From positions 1 to 64,000 of the forward strand of contig NZ_JAHKQE010000038.1 of NCBI RefSeq assembly GCF_018860855.1: a DNA stretch of 64,000 nt, read 5' to 3'. Under the pieces are notes generated by a model. It was not told where the DNA came from. It saw only the letters and a list, made by a program, of their open reading frames with translations, and did not search any database. This DNA comes from Amphritea atlantica (lineage in GTDB: Bacteria; Pseudomonadota; Gammaproteobacteria; Pseudomonadales; Balneatricaceae). Below are positions 29,426 through 38,729 of the stretch, in pieces (position 1 is the first letter of the stretch; the number at the start of each line of letters is the position of its first letter). The position numbers and the translations under genes were made by a program.

Positions 29426-30314
29426 AAAAATTACTCCTTAGCTTCTTCCGAAGGTATTCAATTGAATTCATCTCTAGCGGACGCTCAGCGGCACCTAAAA
29501 ACCAGCTAACCCCCTCAACCCAGCCATCCGGGCCGGTTTGCTGAGTCCGATAGATGTTCTCATGCTCGATTTTCAGCGGCTCATGTACCGGTGAGCGGAT
29601 CACTACAGCACAATCAGCCACCTGCAACATATCCACATCGTTATCTCCATCACCGGCAGCAATCGTTAAAAAACGGCCACTTTTACCCTCACTAGGGGTT
29701 AAGTTCTGATACTGTTCATACAACCACTGCAACGCCTTACCCTTATTACAAGCACCCGTAATATGCAGAAACCGTCCGCCCTGAAGCACCGTAGCCCCTG
29801 CCTGCCTTAGCTTTTGCACGAATAATAGTTTGCGGCTATCCGAACCACGCCATTTAACCGGCTCACTAAATTCGCGAATATTCGCCAACTGTGCAGCGTC
29901 ATCTGAGAGTCCGGTACAGGCTTTTATGCCCTCAACCCCTAAGGAGGTGAAGCTTTCAAACTCACCATCAAACTCAACGCGTAGTTCTGCTAACAGTGTT
30001 AGCCAATGATCGCGAGATAGTGAAAATTGAGCACAATAATAATTATCGACGCTTATACAACCTGACGGAGGGGTCGCAAAGTAATCTTCAGGGACAAAAA
30101 CAGCAGCGCCATTTTCAACCACAAAAGGTTCATCGCTATCCAACTCCCGACGTAAAACAGACAACTCCGCTCGGGTTTTACTGGTGACCGGAATAACCGG
30201 AATATTCATCTCTTTTAGTAGCGCCAATAACGGCTTTGCTTTATCAAAGCTATAGCTAAAATGATCCAGTAATGAGCCATCAAGATCTGTAAAAATTAAA
30301 ACCTTTGTCGTCAT
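29418..30314 (-). CDS. Glucosyl/mannosyl-3-phosphoglycerate phosphatase (HAD-IIB)
   Basis: Removes phosphate from glucosyl- (or mannosyl-) 3-phosphoglycerate to give the mature solute. HAD motif I FTDLDGSLLD has nucleophile Asp10 and Asp12; motif II is PVTSKTRAE; the type IIB cap is in the middle; motifs III/IV are in HITGACNKGKAL and AAGDGDNDVDML. It fits the YedP/MpgP family. First gene of the operon gpgP-gpgS-phosphorylase; the ~770 bases upstream should hold an osmotic or nitrogen-responsive promoter, which I could not pinpoint. Confidence 0.88.
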   Translation of the reverse strand: MTTKVLIFTDLDGSLLDHFSYSFDKAKPLLALLKEMNIPVIPVTSKTRAELSVLRRELDSDEPFVVENGAAVFVPEDYFATPPSGCISVDNYYCAQFSLSRDHWLTLLAELRVEFDGEFESFTSLGVEGIKACTGLSDDAAQLANIREFSEPVKWRGSDSRKLLFVQKLRQAGATVLQGGRFLHITGACNKGKALQWLYEQYQNLTPSEGKSGRFLTIAAGDGDNDVDMLQVADCAVVIRSPVHEPLKIEHENIYRTQQTGPDGWVEGVSWFLGAAERPLEMNSIEYLRKKLRSNFYG

Positions 30315-31085
30315 CGCATAATCCTCTTAGCAGCAACGGTGCAGCCCGATCGAAGCAACAATAAAAATGCACCAAAATCGATCACACAACAACCTTTTAA
30401 GCAAAATACTTTATCCATATACCGGATACTGCAGGAAACATACCGATTTATAAAAACCAACGAATAGAGTGCAATTATAAAAACGCTGTCTATGCTATAT
30501 CTACGTCAATAAACAATTTAATCATCGCTACAGCCCAGTTTCACAGATGAATAAGACTGTCATATCAGCTTGATGACCATTAATCATCAAAAAAACAACC
30601 AAAAAATAATGGGTTACAGCAACAGAGTAAAAAAGCCGAACAATATTGCGACTGACGTGAAATAGAGCTCTAGACACCAGGGTAGGATTAAGCGCTCATC
30701 AGTGGGGAAGAAAGCCACCTCAGATTAAACCAGAATGGGGCACAGATTTTGCGTAAACAAATAAGAAAGATAAGAAATGGACGGTAGACTTAATGATACG
30801 CACTGAATTAAAGCACGTTGAATTTGACTACTTTGAAGTGATTAGCGAAAAACTGAATCAGTGAAATGTCGCAAATAGTCAATAATCGTAGATAAATTGA
30901 CGATTTTTAAACATCAAAACAGAGCAAAAATACTTAATCCTCAGTTTTGAAAGGTAATGTTTGCACTCACGCTTCAAATTATCGTAGGGTATAAACAGAC
31001 ACGAAACAGTAACTAAGCAATAACAAACGACAGATTTTAAACTTGCGGATCACAACCCATAAATTGTAGAGAGGCATAAGAACAA
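30315..31085. other. Divergent promoter region between the glucosylglycerate operon and the ABC importer
   Basis: About 770 AT-rich bases holding the leaders of both operons. The only small frame of note is at 30793-30864 (23 codons, MIRTELKHVEFDYFEVISEK), with no clear ribosome site. No riboswitch fold was recognised. Confidence 0.5.
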
Positions 31086-32186
31086 ATGGAAAATTCAGCT
31101 TCCAGTGAGGCTTTTGTACGGTTTGACGGAGTTCAGAAAAGCTACGATGGCAAGGTTCTCGTAGTCAAAGACTTGAATATTGATGTCCCACGCGGTGAAT
31201 TTTTAACCATGCTTGGGCCATCCGGCTCAGGAAAGACCACATCGCTGATGATGTTGGCCGGTTTTGAAACAGCGACCCATGGTGATATCTATCTGGATGG
31301 CCGTTCAATCAACAACGTAGCACCACACAAACGCGGCATCGGCATGGTGTTTCAAAACTATGCACTCTTTCCCCATATGACTGTGGCGGAAAACCTCGCC
31401 TTTCCTCTTAAAGTTCGCAACATGGGTAAATCAGAAACCGAAGAGCGCGTTAATAAAGCCTTGGATATGGTTGAACTCGGTAGCTTCGGCGATCGTCGTC
31501 CGGCACAGTTATCCGGTGGTCAGCAACAACGAGTCGCCGTTGCTCGGGCACTGGTATTTGAGCCCGATTTGATTCTGATGGACGAACCACTTGGCGCACT
31601 GGATAAGAATCTGCGGGAGCAGATGCAATACGAAATCAAACATATCCATGAACGCCTAGGTGTTACCGTTGTTTATGTTACCCATGACCAATCTGAAGCA
31701 TTAACGATGTCGAATCGAATCGCCGTTTTTAACGACGGTATCATTCAGCAACTGGCCCCTCCAACCGAACTCTACGAAAAACCAACTAACTCATTTGTTG
31801 CCCAGTTTATTGGCGAAAACAATAAGTTATCCGGCATTCTACAATCAACACAAGACGGTATCTGCACCGTTCGACTGCCTAGCGGTGAGCTAGTGACCGC
31901 CCTTGATATCAACACCGACGATATCGGTAAAGAGAGCACTCTGTCACTACGACCTGAGCGAGTCTTTCTTGATCCCGTTGAAGGCCAATGCGACAACGTA
32001 TTCACAGGAAAAGTTGAGGAGGTTATCTACCTAGGAGATCATAAACGGGTCCGTATGAATGTCTGCGGCCACGATGAATTCATCGTTAAAGTACCGAATT
32101 CTACAGACCATAAAGGATTACAAGTCGGAGGCACAGCGCCTATCGGCTGGTCATCTAAAGACTGCAGAGCCTTGGATACGATCTGA
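31086..32186 (+). CDS. Polyamine-type ABC transporter ATP-binding protein (PotA-like)
   Basis: The ATPase of a spermidine/putrescine-type importer. Walker A GPSGSGKT is at 44-51, the Q-loop in GMVFQNYALFPHM, signature LSGGQQQRVA around 140, Walker B LILMDEPLGALD around 162 and the switch VTHDQSEAL. The C-terminal ~130 residues form the TOBE domain typical of PotA/FbpC-type ATPases (LSLRPERVFL). Followed by binding-protein and two permease genes in the same direction, forming a complete importer. The true substrate is not known. Confidence 0.92.
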   Translation: MENSASSEAFVRFDGVQKSYDGKVLVVKDLNIDVPRGEFLTMLGPSGSGKTTSLMMLAGFETATHGDIYLDGRSINNVAPHKRGIGMVFQNYALFPHMTVAENLAFPLKVRNMGKSETEERVNKALDMVELGSFGDRRPAQLSGGQQQRVAVARALVFEPDLILMDEPLGALDKNLREQMQYEIKHIHERLGVTVVYVTHDQSEALTMSNRIAVFNDGIIQQLAPPTELYEKPTNSFVAQFIGENNKLSGILQSTQDGICTVRLPSGELVTALDINTDDIGKESTLSLRPERVFLDPVEGQCDNVFTGKVEEVIYLGDHKRVRMNVCGHDEFIVKVPNSTDHKGLQVGGTAPIGWSSKDCRALDTI

Positions 32187-32309
32187 TCAGGATCAAAATG
32201 TCATTGCTACTGAAAAACAATAAAGGCTACATCATAAAGATGATGAGCGAATAAACAGCGTCTTCATGAAGAAGATGTCATGTCATTAAAGCCCGAGAGG
32301 AAATGCCAA

Positions 32310-33404
32310 ATGAAGAAATTTTCCAAATTATCATCTGTCCTAGCACTAGGTGCTGCTGTCTGCGTGGGCTCTGCAACTGCAGCCGAGCCACTCACGGTCG
32401 TATCATGGGGTGGAGCGTACACAAAATCCCAACGGATGGCCTACAGTGATCCATTCACTGCAAAAACGGGCATTAAGATCGTCGATGAAGATAAATCAGG
32501 TAATGGTCTGGCTGGGCTTCGAGCTCAAACGGAAGCCGGTAACGTAACCTGGGATGTACTGGATATTCTGGAAGGTGATGCAATTCTGGCGTGTGATGAA
32601 GGTATTGCACAAGAACTGGATTATGAAAAAGATCTTAACCCAGGTGCTGACGGCACACCGGTAATGGAAGACTTCATTGAAGGTTCTCTTTCTGGTTGTT
32701 ACGTTCCTACCATCGTTTATGCCACACTGTTCTCATTCAACGACAAAGCGTTCCCAGGCGAAAAACCTAAGACCATTGCTGATGTATTCGACGTCAAAAA
32801 ATTCCCAGGTAAGCGTGCGTTTGAGAAAAAACCCGATGCTAACCTAGAGTGGGCTCTCGCTGCTGATGGCGTACCTTACGATGAAGTCTACGATGTCCTC
32901 GGCACACCTGAAGGTGTAGAACGTGCTTTCGCTAAGCTAGACACCATCAAAGATTCAATCATCTGGTGGGATGCTGGTGCTCAACCACCACAACTACTAG
33001 CTGACGGTGAAGTCGCCATTGCGTCTGCTTATAACGGTCGTATCTTTAACGCTCAAGTGGTCGAAAACCAGCCATTCACTATTATTTGGGACGGTCAGGT
33101 TTATGAGCTAGATGGTTATATCATTCCAAAAGGTGCTCCACATAAGAAAGCGGCCATGGACTACCTGCGTTTCGCCACAGACACGCAACGTCTAGCCGAT
33201 CAAACTAAATACATCTCTTACGGTCCTGCGCGTAAATCTTCTGCACCACTGGTTGATAGCCACGCAGAAACAGGTGTAAAAATGGCGCCACATATGCCAA
33301 CTACACCCGTTAACTTCAAGACACCTATTAAGAAAGATGCTGAATTCTGGGCCGATAACGGTGACGAACTACGTCAACGCTTTAACGCTTGGTTAGTACA
33401 ATAA
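32310..33404 (+). CDS. Periplasmic substrate-binding protein, PotD-like
   Basis: The ligand-binding protein of the importer. From ATG 32310 (GAGAGGAAA upstream) the signal peptide MKKFSKLSSVLALGAAVCVG is followed by a likely cut near residues 24-25 (SATA/AEP). The mature part is a COG0687-type binding fold beginning LTVVSWGGAYTKSQ; IIWWDAGAQPPQLLADGEV and ISYGPARKS are typical. Conserved acidic polyamine-binding residues could not be assigned with confidence, so opines, amino acids or other amines remain possible ligands. A frame start at 32280 would put ten charged residues ahead of the signal peptide and is rejected. Confidence 0.9.
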   Translation: MKKFSKLSSVLALGAAVCVGSATAAEPLTVVSWGGAYTKSQRMAYSDPFTAKTGIKIVDEDKSGNGLAGLRAQTEAGNVTWDVLDILEGDAILACDEGIAQELDYEKDLNPGADGTPVMEDFIEGSLSGCYVPTIVYATLFSFNDKAFPGEKPKTIADVFDVKKFPGKRAFEKKPDANLEWALAADGVPYDEVYDVLGTPEGVERAFAKLDTIKDSIIWWDAGAQPPQLLADGEVAIASAYNGRIFNAQVVENQPFTIIWDGQVYELDGYIIPKGAPHKKAAMDYLRFATDTQRLADQTKYISYGPARKSSAPLVDSHAETGVKMAPHMPTTPVNFKTPIKKDAEFWADNGDELRQRFNAWLVQ

Positions 33405-33417
33405 GTACGTAAATCTC

Positions 33418-33440
33418 GGGGGGCTGCCAAGCCCCCCTTT
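33418..33440 (+). terminator. Intercistronic hairpin after the binding-protein gene
   Basis: GGGGGGCT (33418-33425), loop GCCA, AGCCCCCC (33430-33437), then TTT. Hairpins here commonly protect or partly terminate the transcript so the binding protein outnumbers the permeases. Confidence 0.7.
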
Positions 33441-33581
33441 ATGAGTTAAAGGCTGATTTACGAGTCATGATTTGATCGATCATCTAACAACACGATCAGA
33501 TGATGATTCATCATTATTAACGGTAAGACGCACAATTAACCGCCATTTTAATTCATCTTCATAAAAGGGTTTGTATTCCTC

Positions 33582-34853
33582 ATGATGGCAAATACTGTCG
33601 AGGCCGAAGGCCAATTAACCCCGGACGAACAGAAACGACTTACCTCGGATATGCATCGCTCACTGCGCCGCAAAAAATTCCGCGCTCTGTTTCTGGTAGC
33701 ACCACTGCTTATTTTTATCATGGTCACCTTTGTTTCACCTATCGCAACCATGCTATTCCGTTCGATAGATAACCCTCAGGTCTCCGAGTATATGCCGAAC
33801 ACCACAGCAGCATTAGCTGACTGGGATGGCGATAACAACGAACTACCAGATGAAGCAACCTATGCCGCACTGGTTGAAGACTTGGTAGTGGGACGTAAAA
33901 ACCATACCATTGGTAAAGCGGCTACCCGACTTAACTATGAAAAAAGCCAGATGCGAAGCCTCTTAACAGGCACCGCACGCAAAGCTGGCAGACTTAAACC
34001 GCCTTACAAAGATCAACTGATTAAAATCAACAAAGGTTGGGGTGATATTGATAACTGGCGTGTCATTAAACGCGAGTCAAAACCCTATACTGCCTCCTAT
34101 TACATTGCTGCATTTGATATGGAAACAACGCCCGAGGGCGAGATCAAAATGCTGCCGGAGAATCAGCGTGTCTACCTGAAGATGCTCTGGCGTACTGTCT
34201 GGATGTCCGTGGTCATCACATTATTGACCCTGCTCTTGGGCTATCCGGTGTCCTATCTACTGGCATCACTGCCCATGCGCGTAGCCAATACTCTGATGAT
34301 CTTAGTGTTACTACCCTTCTGGACATCTTTGCTGGTACGAACCTCATCCTGGATCGCGTTACTTCAGGGGCAAGGTGTCATTAATGACATTCTCGTCTGG
34401 TTCGGTCTGGTTAATGATGAGAGCCGTCTCAGCATGATTTACAACGCCACCGGCACCGTCATCGCCATGACTCATATACTACTGCCGTTTATGATTCTGC
34501 CGCTTTATTCGGTGATGAAGACGATTCCGCCAAGCTATATGCGGGCCGCCCGCTCCCTTGGTGCAACACCCTTTACCGCATTCGTTAAGGTTTACCTACC
34601 TCAATCAGTGCCCGGTATTTCTGCTGGCGCCATCCTAGTCTTTATTCTAGCGATCGGTTACTACATCACCCCAGCATTGGTGGGTGGTCAAACCGGACAG
34701 TTTATCGGCAATATGATTGCGTACCATATGCAAAGCTCGCTTAACTGGGGTCTTGCTGCCGCACTCGGTGTGGTATTGCTAGCACTCGTCTTAGGTATCT
34801 ATGCCCTTTACAGCCGTCTCTTTGGCGGAAACAATCAGATGACGTTGAGGTAA
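33582..34853 (+). CDS. ABC transporter permease, PotB-like, with periplasmic insertion
   Basis: Inner membrane permease subunit. TM1 is at about 36-58; about 145 hydrophilic residues follow before the permease core (from ~205), which carries the cytoplasmic EAA loop (RAARSLGATPFTAFVKVYLP). The insertion contains DWDGDNNELPDE, which resembles a 12-residue EF-hand-like calcium loop, although this could be chance. At 423 residues it is much longer than E. coli PotB (about 275-285). It lies 177 bases after the binding protein and only 4 bases before the second permease gene. Confidence 0.88.
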   Translation: MMANTVEAEGQLTPDEQKRLTSDMHRSLRRKKFRALFLVAPLLIFIMVTFVSPIATMLFRSIDNPQVSEYMPNTTAALADWDGDNNELPDEATYAALVEDLVVGRKNHTIGKAATRLNYEKSQMRSLLTGTARKAGRLKPPYKDQLIKINKGWGDIDNWRVIKRESKPYTASYYIAAFDMETTPEGEIKMLPENQRVYLKMLWRTVWMSVVITLLTLLLGYPVSYLLASLPMRVANTLMILVLLPFWTSLLVRTSSWIALLQGQGVINDILVWFGLVNDESRLSMIYNATGTVIAMTHILLPFMILPLYSVMKTIPPSYMRAARSLGATPFTAFVKVYLPQSVPGISAGAILVFILAIGYYITPALVGGQTGQFIGNMIAYHMQSSLNWGLAAALGVVLLALVLGIYALYSRLFGGNNQMTLR

Positions 34854-34857
34854 GATT

Positions 34858-35709
34858 ATGGCTCTTCCATCATATGCCGGCCCCTTAGAAACATTCTGGT
34901 ACTATGCGTTTCGTGTTTTTTGCGGCATGGTGTTTATTTTTCTGATCACGCCGCTGCTGATCATTATCCCATTGTCATTCAATATCGAGCCCTACTTCAG
35001 TTTTACTGAAGGGATGCTGGCGTTCGATCCAGATGCCTACTCGTTACGTTGGTATGAGGAGTTTTTTGGCAGTGAACGTTGGATGGCTGCGATCAAGAAC
35101 ACCTTTATTGTGGCGATCTGCTCGACCTTCCTCTCAATGGTGCTAGGTACCTTAGCAGCATTAGGCTTGAGTCGTTCAGAACTACCCTTTAAAGGTCTGA
35201 TCATGGGATTGCTGATCTCCCCTATGATCGTACCGCTGATTATTTCAGCGGCAGGTATGTTCTTTTTCTACTCATCGATGGGTGTATCACAGAGCTATCT
35301 GGGCTTAATCCTCGCTCATACAGCACTAGGTACTCCTTTTGTGGTGATTACGGTGACAGCGACGCTAAGCGGCTTTGACTATAACTTAGTCAGAGCAGCT
35401 AACAGCCTTGGTGCTTCTCCAACCTATGCGTTCTTTAAAATCACTGTGCCACTGATTATGACCGGTGTTATTTCAGGCGGCTTGTTCGCCCTGATGACTT
35501 CGGTTGATGAGGTGGTGGTTGCGATCTTTATTGCGGGCGCTGAACAGCGAACTGTACCGATGCAGATGTGGGCAGGTATTCGTGAGCAGATTAGCCCAAC
35601 GATCTTGGCTGTTGCAACCTTGCTGGTTTGTATGTCTATCTTGCTGCTAAGCACCGTTGAATACCTACGTCGTCGCTCCGAAGCGATTCGCGGTATCAGC
35701 GCGCATTAA
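34858..35709 (+). CDS. ABC transporter permease, PotC-like
   Basis: Second permease of the importer, with six hydrophobic segments and the EAA loop RAANSLGASPTYAFFKITVP. The length of 283 is standard for PotC. GAGG lies 6 bases before the ATG and overlaps the end of the preceding gene, so the permeases are translationally coupled. Last gene of the operon, followed by a strong terminator. Confidence 0.92.
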   Translation: MALPSYAGPLETFWYYAFRVFCGMVFIFLITPLLIIIPLSFNIEPYFSFTEGMLAFDPDAYSLRWYEEFFGSERWMAAIKNTFIVAICSTFLSMVLGTLAALGLSRSELPFKGLIMGLLISPMIVPLIISAAGMFFFYSSMGVSQSYLGLILAHTALGTPFVVITVTATLSGFDYNLVRAANSLGASPTYAFFKITVPLIMTGVISGGLFALMTSVDEVVVAIFIAGAEQRTVPMQMWAGIREQISPTILAVATLLVCMSILLLSTVEYLRRRSEAIRGISAH

Positions 35710-35730
35710 TCACTGATTTCAGCTTGAACC

Positions 35731-35770
35731 AAAAAAGTCACTGGCAGCTCTCGCTCCCAGTGACTTTTTT
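35731..35770. terminator. Bidirectional rho-independent terminator
   Basis: A 14-base perfect stem AAAAAAGTCACTGG (35731-35744) with CCAGTGACTTTTTT (35757-35770). It ends both the importer operon and the convergent DJ-1/PfpI gene. Confidence 0.95.
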
Positions 35771-35789
35771 ATGTCACCTTCTTAAATGA

Positions 35790-36470
35790 CTATTTCGTCA
35801 AACGCGCTAACACAGCCTTTGCCACTAGCGTCGAAGATGCTGGGTTCTGGCCGGTAATCAATAAACCATCTTCAACCAGATAGGGCCCCCAGTCTGGTCC
35901 CTGAGAATAAACACCACCGCGCTGCTTCAGCTCGTCTTCCAACAGGAATGGCACAACCTCAGTTAAGCCTACCGCCGCTTCTTCAGTATTCGTAAAGCCT
36001 GTAACCTTCTTGTTCTTAACCAGCGGTTCGCCCGCTTCATCTTTGGTGTTTAACAAAACACTCGGTGCATGACAGACTGCTGACACTGGCTTACCCTGAC
36101 GAGCAAAGGTTTCAATCAAAGCAATAGAAGTTTTATTCTGAGTCAGATCCCACATTGGGCCATGCCCACCGGGGTAAAAGATTGCATCGTAATCATCGGC
36201 AGATACACTGCTTAATGGCAGCGTATTGGCCAGCTTTTGTTGTAGCTCAGTATCTTGATCAAAACGACGAGTATCCTCTGTCTGAAAGTCTTCCAGCGCA
36301 CTTTTAGGATCGATCGGTGGTTGACCACCTGCAGGTGAAGCCAACGTAATATTAACGCCAGCGTCCGCTAGAACGTAATAAGGCGCAGCGAATTCCTCAA
36401 CCCAGAACCCCGTTTTCTCACCGGTATTACCCAGCTCATCATGTGAGGTCAGTACAAATAAAATATTCAT
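35790..36470 (-). CDS. DJ-1/PfpI family (class I glutamine amidotransferase-like) protein
   Basis: A 226-residue Hsp31/DJ-1-like protein. The nucleophile elbow is AVCHAPSVLL, with the reactive Cys in A-V-C-H-A, preceded by the Glu-type region FYPGGHGPMWDL and followed by VTGFTNTEEAAVGL. Relatives act as glutathione-independent glyoxalases, deglycases or chaperones. I chose ATG 36470 with AGGAAAG upstream; a frame from 36500 adds ten atypical residues. It is followed by the convergent terminator and lies 90 bases after the oxidoreductase gene, possibly in one stress-related transcript. Confidence 0.9.
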   Translation of the reverse strand: MNILFVLTSHDELGNTGEKTGFWVEEFAAPYYVLADAGVNITLASPAGGQPPIDPKSALEDFQTEDTRRFDQDTELQQKLANTLPLSSVSADDYDAIFYPGGHGPMWDLTQNKTSIALIETFARQGKPVSAVCHAPSVLLNTKDEAGEPLVKNKKVTGFTNTEEAAVGLTEVVPFLLEDELKQRGGVYSQGPDWGPYLVEDGLLITGQNPASSTLVAKAVLARLTK

Positions 36471-36559
36471 CGTAATCTTTCCTTTCTGTCGGGTGCTCAA
36501 ACTTCATCTCAACCCGCACTTTAATTAATCATCGAATGCTCAATTGAGCCACTGTCTGC

Positions 36560-37570
36560 CTAAGCGAGTTTTACCAACATCTTGCCGGTATTCTCACCCT
36601 TAAATAGGCCAATAAACGCATCGGGCGCTTGTTCAATACCGTTATAAACCGTTTCTTTCCAAGTGATTTTTCCGGCTTCGATCCACTGCATCATCTGCTC
36701 AACAAACGCGGGATAACCATCCCAATGTTCAAACACAATGAAGCCCTGAACTTTGAGTTTTTTAATAATCAGCTGAGATAGATTTGCCGGGCCCGCCTGC
36801 GGCGTCGTAGCATTGTACTGATCGATCATGCCGCAAACAGCGATACGGCCATGATCATTCATAAGATTTAAAACCGCCTCTAAGTGGGCGCCACCGACAT
36901 TCTCAAAATAAACATCGATCCCTTCTGGGCAAGCCTTAGCAATACTCCCCTGCAGATCGTCAGTCGTTTTATAGTTGACCACCGCATCGACACCCAATTC
37001 ATCAAGCAGATAACGGGCTTTAGCCTCTGAGCCTACACTGCCAGCAACATAACAACCTTTCAGTTTAGCGATCTGACACACCATTGCACCGACAGCCCCA
37101 GACGCCGCTGAAACAAAGACTCGATCCCCTGCTTTGAGTTCGGCAATCTTAGTTAATCCGGTAAATGCTGTCATACCCGTCATCCCCAGCACACTCAGAA
37201 AAGCCTGATCCGCTATCTCAGTTTGCGGCAACAACTGAATATCATCACCTGGGGAGGTGAAATATTCCCGCCAGCCATTCATGCTAGACACCTTACGGCC
37301 CACAGGAAAATCAGCGTTACGAGATTCAACAATTTCACCTACCGCACCACCACCGAGTGCAGTATTCAGGGCGAAAGGTTCGATATAGCTTGCACGCTCC
37401 ATCATCCGGCCACGCATATAAGGGTCGACTGACAGCCATAGATTCTTAACCAACACTTCACCCTCTTTTAACTCGGGTACTGGGTGGCTAACGAGTTGAA
37501 AATCATCCTTAGTCGGCATACCGACGGGACGACGAACAAGTTGGATTTCACGATTAGATTCAATATACAT
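36560..37570 (-). CDS. NADP-dependent oxidoreductase, MDR superfamily (CurA/LTB4DH-like)
   Basis: A zinc-free medium-chain dehydrogenase/reductase that reduces alkenal or enone double bonds with NADPH. LWLSVDPYMRGRM is the family marker in the N-terminal domain; the nucleotide site is VSAASGAVGAMVCQIAK; the C terminus has FEHWDGYPAFVEQM and GENTGKMLVKL. No structural zinc cysteines. Divergent from a LysR-type regulator with a 107-base shared promoter region, a classical arrangement for LysR control. Confidence 0.93.
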   Translation of the reverse strand: MYIESNREIQLVRRPVGMPTKDDFQLVSHPVPELKEGEVLVKNLWLSVDPYMRGRMMERASYIEPFALNTALGGGAVGEIVESRNADFPVGRKVSSMNGWREYFTSPGDDIQLLPQTEIADQAFLSVLGMTGMTAFTGLTKIAELKAGDRVFVSAASGAVGAMVCQIAKLKGCYVAGSVGSEAKARYLLDELGVDAVVNYKTTDDLQGSIAKACPEGIDVYFENVGGAHLEAVLNLMNDHGRIAVCGMIDQYNATTPQAGPANLSQLIIKKLKVQGFIVFEHWDGYPAFVEQMMQWIEAGKITWKETVYNGIEQAPDAFIGLFKGENTGKMLVKLA

Positions 37571-37677
37571 TTAGCACCTTACGTAGAGCATTGTCTGATA
37601 ATGCTAATTAGTCTATGCTCCCTAGCTACATGCATCCAATGCATTAGGTAAATACCTAACATAAACAGAAATCATGA

Positions 37678-38616
37678 ATGAATATAAACAACCTAACCAC
37701 CACCGACCTCAATCTTCTGCCTGTTTTTCAAGTGCTCCTTGAAGAACGCAGTGTCACTCGAGCGGCAGGCCGATTAAATCTGACCCAACCCGCTATCAGT
37801 CGCAACCTAGCGCGGCTGCGAACACTCTTTAACGATCCGTTATTTACCCGTACTCCAAAAGGCTTAATCCCAACACCCCGCGCAGAGATGCTCGCATTGC
37901 AATTACGCCAATCGTTACAAGACCTCAGTCATCTAATCAGCCCCGCCGTTTTCACCCCTGAGAGCGCGACCAAAAATTTCAGATTAGCCACCACCGATTA
38001 CGGCGCACAGGTGCTTTTACCACCGGTCATAAAACGGCTGCGCACTGAGGCACCGGGGGTCAATTTAGAAATTGTGCCCTGGCAAGAGAGTCTGTTACAG
38101 GAACTGGATCAACACGATATTGATCTGGCCACCTGCACCGTTGAAGATGCACCGGCCGCGATTCATGGCCGTGGTGTGGGAAATGATCGGTTTGTCTGTG
38201 TCGTGCGAGACAGTCATCCAGCCGCTGAACAACCTCTGGATTTAGAACGTTACGCTAACTACCCCCATGCCTTAATCACCATGGGCGGAGCACGCAAAGG
38301 CGCTATCGATTATCTATTGGAGGAACGAGGACTAAAACGGCGTATCGCCCTGCGGGTGCCACACTTTGTCGCGGCGCTAGCCATCATTTCACAAAGCGAC
38401 ATGATCCTCACCGTGCCCTACGGCTTAGCGATCAGCTTCGCCAAGCAATATCAGTTAAAAATACTACCCTTTCCGATGCCGCAAAAAGGTTTTACCTATT
38501 CGATTATCTGGCATGAGCGCTACATCAAAGATCCAGCGCATATGTGGTTAAGAAATTTGGTTTTTGAAGAGCTAACCCACACTTTAGAAACCCTCAATGT
38601 TGGGTTTAGAATCTAA
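37678..38616 (+). CDS. LysR-family transcriptional regulator
   Basis: The N-terminal winged helix-turn-helix (residues ~8-66) has LLPVFQVLLEERSVTRAAG and LNLTQPAISRNLARLR; the rest is a type 2 periplasmic-binding-like effector domain of the NodD/SyrM kind (FRLATTDYGAQVLLPP). The length of 312 is standard. It most likely controls the divergent oxidoreductase gene and perhaps the DJ-1/PfpI gene behind it; the effector is unknown. Confidence 0.93.
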   Translation: MNINNLTTTDLNLLPVFQVLLEERSVTRAAGRLNLTQPAISRNLARLRTLFNDPLFTRTPKGLIPTPRAEMLALQLRQSLQDLSHLISPAVFTPESATKNFRLATTDYGAQVLLPPVIKRLRTEAPGVNLEIVPWQESLLQELDQHDIDLATCTVEDAPAAIHGRGVGNDRFVCVVRDSHPAAEQPLDLERYANYPHALITMGGARKGAIDYLLEERGLKRRIALRVPHFVAALAIISQSDMILTVPYGLAISFAKQYQLKILPFPMPQKGFTYSIIWHERYIKDPAHMWLRNLVFEELTHTLETLNVGFRI

Positions 38617-38692
38617 TGCATGAAATGTAGGATTTAGAGCTTACTAAACAAGCAAGCGAGGAGCCAAACGTTTATTGCACAGCGTAAAATCA

Positions 38693-38721
38693 TTTACTCC
38701 CCGCTAGAAGCGGGGAGTAAA
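38693..38721. terminator. Hairpin between convergent lysR and hupE/ureJ genes
   Basis: A 13-base perfect stem: TTTACTCCCCGCT (38693-38705), loop AGA, AGCGGGGAGTAAA (38709-38721). Position between two convergent stops suggests a bidirectional terminator despite short T tracts. Confidence 0.75.
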
Positions 38722-38729
38722 TCAACTGA

